Source: Petunia secreta
Lineage: Eukaryota; Streptophyta; Magnoliopsida; Solanales; Solanaceae
Reading direction: 5' to 3'
DNA length: 64,000 nucleotides
Assembly: GCA_029990175.1 (NCBI GenBank)
Contig: JARKIP010000010.1
Span: forward strand, 44,944,001 to 45,008,000
The position numbers and the translations under genes were made by a program. Numbering within the stretch: the stretch's first letter is position 1; every line of letters starts with the position of its first letter. Shown one piece after another: positions 54,007-64,000 of this stretch. The notes beneath the pieces are model-generated. The model worked only from the letters and a program-made list of their open reading frames with translations. It was not told the DNA's origin and did no database searches.

Positions 54007-57000
54007 TCAGAAGACAGTGCTCCACAAGGCATTCTCACCTTCCCCACAACGCCGATGAACCTCCTTCATCCTATCTACAGACTTGCAAATACCACTGCAG
54101 TTCCAATCAAAGGAAGCAACACAGATATTGCCTGCTTGAGCTTTGCACTCGCAATCTGTTCGTACATAGATAATCAAACGAGAGTAAACAACTTCACAAA
54201 TATCTCTCGGACAAAAGAGTGATCAGGTGATTAATGAACAGAAAGAACTGTGGTAGGTACATTCAGAAAAGAAATTCAAGAATTTTCCATATCCGATCCT
54301 TACAAAAAAGTAAGCTAAATTAATAATATGATATCTCAAAGCATAAGTAATTAGCAACATATTCTGATTCCTATCTCACACGATTTGCCAGAAGGGTATG
54401 TAAGTCAAAGGCAGCCGTGAGGAAGAAATAACTTCCTGACAGTGTGGTGCTGAACATGTGAACTGTAAAGTCCAAGTTAGTCACGGGAAGAAGGCAGGCA
54501 AGAGGATTTTTGGGTTCCTTAGTATGCATTATCAGATTAGTACTCCAACTTCCAGGCAGTTAAAAACCAAACCTAGCCCCTAAAAGTATCACTCAAGGCT
54601 TCCAAAAGTGTGCTAGGTAAGTCTCAAACCCCAATGATCCTTTAAAAGACATTTGCAAAGGGTCCTATGAAGTCTTTAGGTCAAGACATTTCTAAGCAGG
54701 AAGGGTAAGCATCTATATTTCACAGGTAATCAAATTCCAACACTCAATGCAACTACCACTTCCATGATAACAGAAGGGTAAAACAAAGAAAGAGGTTTCT
54801 CTAATCTAAGAAATCCTTTTTGTTTACACCAAATCATGATGTATATGTGTTACTAGAGAATAACTGATTCATAACCGACTTAAGCCTGATGATAAAACCC
54901 TTTTAAACAGGGAACAAATTTTAACTGATTCTCTTTCTTATTTGATTTTGAGAGAATAACAGATAAAAGCAGATGCCATTGAAATTGACAAATTCAATGT
55001 TCGATATAGATTTAGACGTCATAATTCCGTGAATCTTAAGAATGACTTCACATGGAGAAATATGGAACTGGAAGTTGTTACCTGGTGGAGTTCCACAACA
55101 CAATCTGCGGTCATCTATTTGTTCCACATCCAATCCTATGAACCACGATCCCAATGTGACATCCTCGTTAGCATACTTATGTAGAACATGCCTAGCAAAT
55201 ATTTATAAAAATCAGCAAATGATATTGATCAACAACATGACAATCCAACCCATAAGAAAAAGCAAATGCTTACTGGTTTATATATATATAAGTGGCCAAA
55301 TCTTTTGATATGGCATATAGCTGGCCTGTTGCATGTCGAAAGTACCTGTTTCCTGCCCCGCCAAATTTCCAATGCTCAGGTTCATGATATCTCACTCCCC
55401 TACAAGTAATGGAGGACAAACTAAGGAAATCACTTCATTGTCCATTTACAAACAAGTTCTAGCAAAACCTCTGCTTACTTCTGAGCAAGGACAGGACCAG
55501 ATTTCATGCAACCAATATACACTCTGGGTTTTGAACGGTGTCTAGCTAGAGTTGCTGCCAATGCTCCTGAAGATAGAATACAGGTTAATTATGTGACAAG
55601 ACATTTCACTTGTCGTAGAAATAGAAGCCTGGAATTTAGAATTCAAAATGGATGTCTTTACCTATATTTACATGCACATCGTCATCAACTTTGACATAGA
55701 AATCTGCATCCCAGAGAGCAAGAGCAGTAGTAAAATAGCTCTTCGTCTTGGCTGATAGTTCAAGGTATTCCTTAACATGTTCCTAAGGTAGTTCAATAGG
55801 CATGTCAGGTTTTGAGGAACAACTGTCTCCCCTTATCTCTGTTTTTCAGAAGGGCTGGATTTCGTACATGAGTAGACCAGAAAACATTGACATTACCAAT
55901 CTCAAGAAATCTCCATGCATCTTCTTTTCTGCTTCGATTGCTTTATCAAGAATACCACCTGACGTTGCACTGGGAAAATGATAACAAACGGGTAAAAATA
56001 TAGAAGACCAAACAGGCAAACACCTGACAATAGCCAGGAGAAACATACAACTATTCCATCTAAAAGATCTCTGATAACTATGGAGTTCTGAACCATACAA
56101 GAAAATCTTGCACAGCTATGAATCACGTTTGGTTTTTTCTTTTAATCACCAACACATTGTAGTAAATTTCTAGAAATATTTCACAGAGTAGCTTTCTAGA
56201 AATATTTCACAGAGTAGCCTCTCCCTAGAACAGGAATAAATAGAAAAATTAATAACTGAAGTCTATTAGCCAATACCAGCAACAACATCAAGCTCGGAAA
56301 CTGCACCTGAAGGAAATCAGGCCTAGTTCAGTGACATACCTGTGTCCTATTACAAACCGAATCACAATGCCCTTTTCCTCCTCAAGCTTCTTTAGCTTAT
56401 CACCTGCTTTTACCGCAAGTCAATAATGAAATCTCACTAAGCACCTATTGTAGCAAATGCGCAAAAATAAGTCAAAACACGCAGTTAATTAACCTTGTGG
56501 CATCCAGGTAGCACGAACTGAGTCTCTCCTCTTTCGGCTACTAATGGCAGTGTTTATCCCTATGACCATGAGATATTTTCTCTTCTTGGTTAATTCAGGT
56601 ATCTTCGAATCTTCAGTTGTGGGAGAACCCCTCATTATAGAATCCTGCAAGGCCCTTGCTGCAGCTAATTCCATCTCCAGATTTGATATTGTTTTATCCA
56701 GGGTTCTGCATTTTGTTAATGAAGAAAGTGATAAACAGCTCATACTTTTTTAAAACATGTCAAAGCATTATACTCGTAGAATCCACGAATAAAAGCATAA
56801 GAAACATACTGTATAGCATGATGGGACGTCGAAACTTCCCCAAGAATATCCTTGCGTTCACTTCTTACATCCTTCTGCTAAAAACAACAAAACCAAGGTC
56901 ATAATTTCCAACAAAGTTGAACACCAGAGTACCTAAATTCACATCACTGTCCACCTTTTTGTATAATACTCACAGTTGTAGGCTCACGGTCCCCGCGAAC

Positions 57001-58204
57001 TACCTCTAACATTTGATCATCATTCTGTGTTCTCCTTGATAAGCCTTTAGCTTCAGGCACTGTCCACATTCTACAACCATAATAGTGCAATTAACCGTGA
57101 TCACAGGCATGCTCATGCATAATGAGTAATTTGGATAGAGTTGCAAAGAATTCATAGATGGGGAAAGGAGAAAACTTCCAGCAAGAACCATTGTAACTTC
57201 AGAACCACATTTTTTGCAATTAAAGAATAACAAGTTCCTGTAACAAACCTCTAACACTCCAATCTTTAAATATTCTCAGATAACCAAAAATCTATTGCTA
57301 ACAACAATGAGAGTTGTGGTGTCTATGAACACCCAAATCGGGAAATTTCATAAACTTGAAAAGCATTCCATCTCCAACTAAATAAACCACCAAAGATAAT
57401 TTAGCAGCATAAACATTATTTATCAAAAAAAAAAAAAAAAAAAAAATTAGCAGCAGCAACAGCAAATACTTTTTTTGTGCGGTTATGGGAGGACAGTGTA
57501 TATTAGCAATTTCAGGTTCTAATGACAGTCTCAGCACCTCAAAATCGATGTATCACAAAAAAATAATCTCTGTTGATTGAGCGGTGCACAAGCTGACAGT
57601 AGATGTTATAAAAGAACAAGTTTTTTTTGGACATTCTTAGACAATGAATCCCCCTTTAAAGGTTCATGTGCAAGAAAGGAACTACATATGCAAAGGACAA
57701 AAGCATAAACGTTACAACTGACTTGCATTTAACAAAGTCATTGAAATTGCTTTTTAGAGTAAATCAGTACAAGCATTGCTACAGTGGTCAGTCTCAAAAC
57801 TTCAAAAACCAATAGCTTAAATAAAACATAAGCCAAAATATCAGCTTCATCAATCATCATATAACTAATACTTTTAGTTTTTAGTAATCTACATATAATT
57901 TCCTAAACTGTATGGACAAAGTACACTGACATATTATTATCAGTACATACTACAACAAACATAGAAACCACACAAAAAGGAAAAATACAGCAAGATTAAG
58001 ATGGAAAGAAAAATACTAAATAAAACTAACAAAACCTTCATAATCCAATCAAAAACAGAAATTTACTTAATTAAAAAGAAAGAACCTGTACCTGCGAGTG
58101 AAGATCATTCCAGCACAGAAGCAACCAATACAGAGAAAGATAGTCAAATTTGGAGAAGCAACACTTCTTAAGGCTGATTCTGCTCTTTTGCTTTTCCAAC
58201 TCAT
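54007..58204 (-). CDS. B3GALT: Beta-1,3-galactosyltransferase, GT31 family, 11 exons
   Basis: Golgi type II membrane enzyme that transfers galactose from UDP-Gal in a beta-1,3 link. Exons (minus): 58204-58092, 57070-56974, 56874-56810, 56705-56494, 56403-56340, 55969-55897, 55782-55662, 55566-55479, 55399-55274, 55191-55082, 54155-54007. Every junction is GT/AG and all phases agree; the sum is 1218 nt, 405 aa plus TGA, the usual size. A short cytosolic tail (MSWKSKRAESALRSV) precedes a membrane anchor at residues 20-36. A DUF4094-like stem with a coiled segment (about 40-120) and the galactosyltransferase domain from residue 133 (RKYLMVIGIN) follow. The metal-binding DDD is at residues 241-243 (VKVDDDVHVN), and NEDVTLGSWFIGLDVE is present. 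A Cys follows PDCE where I would expect Trp. The acceptor substrate cannot be told from sequence. The gene looks intact. Confidence 0.95.
57401..57455 (-). mobile_element. 37-bp poly(A) retroposition footprint in intron 1
   Basis: TTAGCAGCA occurs at 57401-57409 and 57447-57455. Between them are 15 bases (TAAACATTATTTATC) and 22 A residues. A perfect 9-bp duplication around a tiny A-tailed insert is what severe 5' truncation during target-primed reverse transcription leaves. It is drawn in the plus orientation by its A run; the source element is unknown. Confidence 0.65.
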
Positions 58205-58600
58205 TGTAATCTTCATTAACTAATCATTCAATTAGCTAATTCAAGCAATATACATTTATACTTAAAAAGTCAACTCAGCCCAACAAAGCAAGATTTTGTT
58301 TTAGTAGTACAAAAACAAGATGTCAGTTTGATTATGGCAATTTTGAGTTGTCACTTTTATTATAGGGAATTCTGTTTTGTCATCTGAGAATGAGAATCAA
58401 CAGTGTGGTCAAGTAGAAGAAGAAGCACTCTGTAGTCAAGACTTCAGTAATGCAAGTGCAGAGGTTGATTATAAATTGTCCCTCCCACCGACAAAGTCAA
58501 AGCCAAGGACATTAACATACGGTTAAGTACGTACAAAAGAAAAGCAGTCAGTTAAGATATCAAAATGAGATAGGAATGTATTTTTCACTAATTATTAAGC
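58205..58600 (-). promoter_or_regulatory. 5' flank of the galactosyltransferase gene
   Basis: About 400 bp upstream of the ATG at 58204. A TATAAAT on the minus strand at 58254-58260 could be the TATA box, which would leave a very short leader. The assignment is tentative. Confidence 0.35.
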
Positions 58601-59040
58601 ATGGGCATATAGCTGAGCAGGCTCGGAGCTCGACTCGACTCGATTGTCTTTTAGCTCGGCTCGGTCTCATATAAAGTTTGGCTCAACTCGGCTCGGCTCT
58701 GTTAAAGCTCGATCAAGCTCGGCTCGGTCAAAGCTCGGCTCGATTCGATTAGGTGGATATTTAGAAGTTTACGTGATATTTAATATTTTAATGCAATAGT
58801 TAACTATTAATAAATGAGTACTTTTATCATTATTTATGATTATTATCAAAAGGAAATTTTAATATTATTTTTTATATTATTAAGTATGGGGACACAAGAA
58901 AAAAAGTCGGCTCGGGCTCGGACAAAGCTCGGTTGAGCTCGGCTCGGGCTCGGCTTAGCTAGGTATGGTATAAAGCTCGGTTCGGCTCGGGCTCTATTAG
59001 GTTAGGCTCGAACTCGGCTCGCTCGATGCCCAGACCTTAG
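58600..59040. mobile_element. MITE-like element with GCTCGG-rich inverted ends
   Basis: About 440 bp. Both ends carry many AGCTCGGCTCGG words in inverted orientation around an AT-rich centre (about 58750-58880). The outer bases are ATGGGCATATAGCTGAGC on the left and GAGCGAGC...TGCCCAGACC (plus-strand order reversed) on the right. No coding capacity. Short non-autonomous DNA elements of this look are common in plants. I could not fix a TSD. Confidence 0.5.
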
Positions 59041-61600
59041 GTACTCCTTCCATTCAACGTTAGGTCATACATAATTTGAATAACACAAAGTTAAAGAAAA
59101 AATATTACTAAGATTTTGTAGCTTAAAATAAATTATAGGTACTTGTGTGACTAAAAATCAATTTATTAAAAGTAAAGTGGTAATCTTAAAGTTAAATTAT
59201 TTACAAGTTTAAAAATTTAACTCTTTTTTTGAAATGGATTAAGAAGAAATGTCGTCACATAAACTACAACTCGAACTGGTAGAGTAAATGATACTCGTAA
59301 AAGTTACTATGATAATGTGGAAAGAGAACAGACCTATTATTGTACATTGAAAGGGAAAACATATGATATATTAATTTTATTCAATTATTGTTTGCGCGTG
59401 TAATTTTTCTTTTGACTATTTTATTAAAATTTAATTTGTATAACCTCATCCATCATACTTAATTTAGAGTGTGTTTGGTATGAAGGATAGCACTTTTTGA
59501 AATATAATTTTTAAGATTTATATTTAGTTGGCTTAAAATTTTTGAAAATCCTCCATAACAGCTTTTTTTCCTTGTGAAAATCTCGACTCCTCCGCTAATT
59601 GTACCACAATTATATACATAATATTTTAGAGAGAAGGCATGATTTCTATATGATTGCCTTTCTTTTCTGTAATACATTTTATTACGATTTAAGAATAGAC
59701 AATACAATACCATGTGGGAACGTGAAAGGGATGTGTTTGGTGGCAAAAGTACCTAACCATATCTAAATCCCGGCAAAGTGAGTGCGAGATGGATGTCACA
59801 AAAGGTGTGCATAATTTGATATATATCTAATTTTTGAATTGAAACCGATTTTTTTTAATATTTACTATTTAATATTTTGGTATTTGATATAAGTAACGGC
59901 ATAGCTACGTTTATAAAATATTAGTATTTGATATGGTATTGGATTTTTTATACGATAATTATTAAAATATTGAATACCATATCAAAAAAATAGAATAAAT
60001 TATTATATTATAGATAGATAATAAAATACAATATAAATATAGATGATTAGTGGTAAAAATTGATTGTTAGGCTGCTAGTATAAGTTTTTGAATGTTTTAG
60101 CTTGCATAATGTGATTTTCTGATTAGTTTGCTTGTTAACTGGAAGTTATGTTAACGGTTAAGTATGTATAGATTGTTTATATGAAGTAGAAACTTTTCTA
60201 TCATCTAATATGAAGCAAGATGCTAAGTTGACCTATTTGGATCAAGAAATTTATATAGTTTTATGCAAGGTTATTAAAATATAAAGGCGACAGAAAATTT
60301 AATTTAATAAAGAATTTTCTATCTAAAATTCAAACTGAACTACCGAAATTACCATAAAAACAGAAATCAAAAAGAGAAAAATCGAACCATAACGAATTTA
60401 ATTTGATTTTGAATTAGTATAACATTTTACGAAATCAAATACCAAAATTACCAAATAAAAAGTCGTCAATACCATACCAAACCGATCCACACACCTGTTA
60501 GGCTGGAGAAGAAAATAACTAGTAGTACCTTTTTTTTCGGAATTGTAAAGTTTTCCTTTACTAATATTGTTTTGGCGGTACATTCTCTTATCTTTTTTCA
60601 AATGAAAAAAATCCAATAATTTCTCTCACAAAAATCCAATAATTATTTCTCAAAACCAAACCAAGACAATCATAAAAGCATATCAATTAAAAAAATATAA
60701 CCAAATTGTTACCCAACTAAAATTACACCTTCCATATTGCAGGTATAGTTGTCAATTTAGGCTTTGGCCTATGGGGCGGCCCGACATAACCCGTGAAGCT
60801 TGAACGAGGTTGGGATGCGCTGGCCCGCAGGCTTGATGATAAAAATTAAAATAAATTATTTAATTCAAAATTTTCAATATTGAAAGAAAAACAAGAAACT
60901 ATAAAGTATAAGAGAAGCCAAACCCACTACATTTAAGTTTTATACGTTTATATTCCTCAAGCTGCACAACTACTCTAAAAGACACAACTCTACAACTCAA
61001 AAGTTAGAAATGATACATCAAAGAATCTTACAAATATAAAGTATAATAGAGTATCGCGGCCCAACTCGGGATGATACATCAAAGAATCGGCAGAATTGCA
61101 AAATTATGACACGGTAACCAATGGTTTGCATATTTGCCCTCAATAACAATGGTTCAATAAAAAACCCTCCACTAGGTTAATGAAAGATTTTTGGATGATA
61201 ATACTCTCACAACCTATTAAAAGACCCGCACTATCTTTTCTTCCTTTTCTTTATTCAAATGATCTCTAACCTTAAAAACATGCAATGTTTATAGATTTCT
61301 CCATTAAAATGAAGATTCAAGGTCAGATTCCTTCAAATTCCTACTGAGTTACTAAATGTTATATGAAATTCTCAATAATTCCATTTAAATTGTGTTTAAT
61401 TTTTCTTAAAATTCTATTTAACTACATATTACCTTAAACAGGCTATAAATTTTTTTCATAAAGATAAAAAAAAATCTTAGTGTATGGGCAGTAAATGATA
61501 TTAGATCGATATTCAAGCTTTGAAAATATACAAATTTGATAAAATTTAATTGACATGTATTAATTGTACAATTTACAAAGAGAATTGCGAGTAAAATCAC
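59041..61600. other. AT-rich intergenic DNA, possible MITEs, no gene seen
   Basis: A stretch from about 59804 (GGTGTGC) to 60495 (CACACC) has the AT-rich, GGTATTTGATAT-type composition of a MITE, but the inverted ends are only about 6 bp and no TSD was found. About 60740-60835 (GGGGCGGCCCGACATAACCC) resembles another such fragment. No coding region or RNA gene was recognised. Confidence 0.4.
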
Positions 61601-61605
61601 ATAGG

Positions 61606-61910
61606 CAAGACTTTAAGCTCTGGTGCAATGGCTATAGTCAAGACTTTAAGCTCTGGTGCAAGGAAAACTTGCAGAGAAAGTCTCTGCAAGTATTGACATA
61701 GCCAAGATTTTAAGTTTAGGTGCAATGGGCAACTTGCAGAGATCTTGGCTATAGCCAAGACTTTAAGCTCTGGTGCAATAGGCAAATTGCAGAGACTTCT
61801 CTGTAAAGTCTTGGCCAAGACTTTAAGCTCTGATGCAATGGGCAACTTGCAGAGAAAGTCTCTGCGAGTCTTAGCTATAGGAAAGAGTTTAATCTCTGGT
61901 CCAACAACAA
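61606..61910. repeat. Minisatellite with internal hairpins
   Basis: Irregular units of GACTTTAAGCTCTGGTGCAATGG, GCAACTTGCAGAGA and CTTGGCTATAGCCAAGA, about five copies with spacing of roughly 45-90 bp. CTTGCAGAGA-AAG-TCTCTGCAAG is a perfect 10-bp hairpin, and TTGGCTATAGCCAA is a perfect palindrome. The minus-strand frame through it is an effect of the repeat. Confidence 0.85.
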
Positions 61911-62583
61911 GGGCAAGAGTTTACCTAGTATTCACTTCCTATATACCAAGATCCTGCTTCTATCTTGGTGATATGTCCATAAAAATCTGAGCATGTCGTT
62001 CATCTTCATTATGTGCAAGATTAGTACTATGACAACATATTGCATATATATCGCTTACAACAAAAAATGGGATGCAAGCAACAAATATATGAACTATGAC
62101 ATAAATTTGATACTTGTGGTAGATGGTATTACTTATCATACATTTGAAAAATAAATTTTTAATGCTCTAAGTATCATCAGTGATGAGAGTGACACAAAGA
62201 TATGGTTTGGCACCAATCTAGAAACGAGAAAGAGCATGATTGTAACAAATGATCAAGAACTTATCACTTGCATATATCTGAAGAAGAATAATGATAATTT
62301 TTTTTAAAAAAATCGTTTCATAGTAGAAGTTGAAGTATTGGTAGGGCAATACTATCCCACAACAGAAGAATTTATTGAGAACTAAATTGTATTTATACCT
62401 AAAATTGTACGTCTAAGTTAACAATAAAATTTATGAGAGGGACACAAGCAATATAATAAAATACGATGAAAAAGTAAGTAAATAGAAAGAAAAGTAATGA
62501 AAAAGAAAGTAAGTAGTATTATTCCTTGAGAATAGCCGGATTCGGTGTGAATCGCTTGATCTATAATACAATGTAAGGAGGGT
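61911..62583. other. Non-coding AT-rich DNA
   Basis: No gene, RNA or repeat recognised. Confidence 0.45.
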
Positions 62584-62590
62584 ATTTATA
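62584..62590 (-). promoter_or_regulatory. TATA box, minus strand
   Basis: ATTTATA on the plus strand (CTATAAATACC on the minus strand), followed on the minus strand by a leader-like sequence. One of two divergent boxes 560 bp apart; its transcript, if any, is unknown. Confidence 0.4.
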
Positions 62591-63146
62591 GTAGAGATTA
62601 CGTAGTCCTAATTATGGTAAAATACATAAACTAATAAAGCCTATGGGCCTATAATTTCAAGGCGGTGGTGCATACGAAACCCTAACTAGGAGTTAACCTA
62701 AGATGGCGGAATGTATGTCTTGCGTCCTACACCCGTACCGCCTGAACGGTCATAACTCATAGAGCAGGCGTGTGCCTCTGCGCCAAGTGACTTGTAGGAT
62801 AAGCCTAGTCCCGCCAGCTGGACTCGTATCCCCGTAATAATAGATGGCATTTGTTTTCCACATAGTCAGTCCCCCCACTTGCTGAGTGCTGACGCAACAA
62901 GTCAGGAAGTGAAAGCGGCGTGCAAGACGAATATGAAAAGATATCTCATTGACTCCTTGAAACTCGCAGTCTTTTTGACCAAGAATGATGTTGATTTCTT
63001 CGAGAAATCCACGTGCCTTCATATGATTGGTTGATGTTGATTTCATATACCTTTCCAAGAATGCTTTTCGTTGCGGTGAATCGTTTCATATCTCAAGCCA
63101 TAATTACGCTTGACTGTTTCATGCTCCATCCTTATCTCATCCAGCC

Positions 63147-63154
63147 TATAAATA
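63147..63154 (+). promoter_or_regulatory. TATA box, plus strand
   Basis: CCTATAAATAGGGG followed about 30 bp on by a pyrimidine/A-rich leader (CACAAATCTTCTTC), a good plant core promoter. It faces the open stretch at 63304-63624. Confidence 0.5.
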
Positions 63155-63303
63155 GGGGTTTCGTGGTAGTAGTGGAATCACAAATCTTCTTCAAAAAATA
63201 CTCTATCTCTCCAAAGTTTCCTTCTGAATGGATGGTGCGCAAGAAAACGCTATGAAAAAGACCATCTGTAGTTTTCTTTGTCTTTCTCTCTATCTGTGAT
63301 GGG

Positions 63304-63624
63304 ATGAACGGAGGTCCCCGAGTCATGAAGTTTGATCGAGATTCTAATGATGTTCTTCGGAATATCTTCATTGTGGCGTGTGCACTGATTACGGTGTGCT
63401 CTCCTTCTAACTCGGTGGTTGCTGTGATATTCCTCTTGTTATGCGGGGTTCGCCAGCAGAAGAATGTCAACCCAGCGGGGCTTCTGCATCTGCTCATCTT
63501 TTGGTTGTCTAGGGCCATAGTCCCGGAAGTAACTACATTTGAACAAGGAGTGAGTCCCTTTGATATCCTCACCTTCTTCAGGCGGTTGATATTCGAGAAC
63601 ATTCTCCGTACCCATAGCGTTTAA
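63304..63624 (+). CDS. Possible ORF of 106 aa, unrecognised
   Basis: An ATG-started frame downstream of the TATA box at 63147. It has a hydrophobic segment (NIFIVACALITVCS, then VVAVIFLLLCGV). The minus strand is also open over much of the same DNA (63439-63846, 135 aa, Arg/Glu/Pro-rich), so which strand is coding, if either, is unclear. No family is recognised. It may be the edge of a gene or retroelement that continues beyond the window. Confidence 0.2.
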   Translation: MNGGPRVMKFDRDSNDVLRNIFIVACALITVCSPSNSVVAVIFLLLCGVRQQKNVNPAGLLHLLIFWLSRAIVPEVTTFEQGVSPFDILTFFRRLIFENILRTHSV

Positions 63625-64000
63625 GATGGCTATATAGCTCTTCCTTGTTCTGCGGCTTCGGGGATTGCATATGCTTCCAATCGTCCAGGGAAGAGGGGGA
63701 ATATTGTGTTCCTGCGTCCGCCGAGGGTTTCTCATTGGAGTCTCTCCAAGTGAATCTAAGTGAAGTCTTGCACCACGTTCTGCTTCCTCCGCCGTTCTTC
63801 TGAGGGATTCCTCAGCTGGATTGTCTTTCCAACTCCCATGGCACAACGTTACAAAGATGTTTCTACTTGGGGTATCAAGTTGGAAATTTCATCTTCCAAG
63901 GGCCGAGAGAGACTTCGATGCAAGAGCAACAATTTAGACGAAGAATCTCTTGCCGTGCAATTTCGGAGGAACTTATAGTTGTTAGCTTTCCCTTTTTTTT
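63625..64000. other. Window edge, coding status unclear
   Basis: G+C-richer than the DNA to its left, with short open stretches on both strands (plus frame to 63978, minus frame 63846-63439). No known domain was recognised. Confidence 0.3.

Noticed and set aside
56544..56753. Plus-strand ORFs antisense to galactosyltransferase exon 4
   Set aside because: Exon 4 on the minus strand is firmly supported by splice sites and family motifs.
61597..61845. Minus-strand ORF of 82 codons with repeated PELKVL words
   Set aside because: By-product of the 61606-61910 minisatellite.
62500..63980. Endogenous pararetrovirus
   Set aside because: Considered because of the strong TATA box and open frames, but no movement-protein, coat, protease or RT motif is present.

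Overview
This is a plant nuclear (eudicot) window. Spliced host genes with GT-AG introns, L1-type LINEs, a CACTA transposon and nested Ty3/gypsy elements leave no doubt about that. The style of the gypsy elements reminds me of Solanaceae, but that is an inference; no organism-specific gene settles it. Roughly two thirds of the window is transposon DNA.

Layout. 1-8213: a decayed L1-type LINE (endonuclease C-terminus, RT, zf-RVT, RNase H, long 3' tail) whose 3' untranslated part is interrupted by a complete 3.07-kb CACTA element (4636-7704, TSD TTA). The CACTA carries only a TNP1-like gene. 8214-10705: AT-rich DNA and an LTR-like remnant. 10706-12589: a second, 5'-truncated LINE ending in poly(A). 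12590-17053: host DNA with a possible 65-aa gene, a complete three-exon CASP-like membrane protein gene (15139-16136) and a terminal exon of an unknown gene (16838-17053), all on the minus strand. About 17070-17918 looks mitochondrial in character.

17919-53375 is one nested block. The outer element is a minus-strand Tat-lineage Ty3/gypsy retrotransposon (LTRs 17919-18472 and 52815-53375) with gag-PR-RT-RNaseH-INT remnants and an oppositely transcribed extra gene. Three younger elements sit in it, each with a matching 5-bp target-site duplication. They are a young CRM-type chromovirus (19000-27492, TSD GAGGG), an internally deleted LTR element (30322-32831, TSD TTCGG) and a gag-only LTR element (38558-52206, TSD GTCAC). 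A 5'-truncated LINE (48493-50043, 12-bp TSD) lies inside the right LTR of the gag-only element. Removing the insertions leaves a Tat element of about 10.8 kb.

The Tat element appears to have landed a few bases inside an intron of a minus-strand host gene: a candidate exon ends at 53382 and a phase-compatible terminal exon lies at 16838-17053 on the other side of the block. Right of the block is a complete 11-exon GT31 beta-1,3-galactosyltransferase gene (54007-58204, minus, 405 aa). Beyond it, 58205-64000 is mostly non-coding, with MITE-like sequences, a hairpin-containing minisatellite and a pair of divergent TATA boxes.

No rRNA, tRNA or CRISPR array was seen. The most unusual signals are non-coding. 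The gag-only element has three tandem stem-loops with compensatory changes, and a long minisatellite whose units each hold two small hairpins. The 3' LTR of the CRM element is exactly triplicated over 434 bp.
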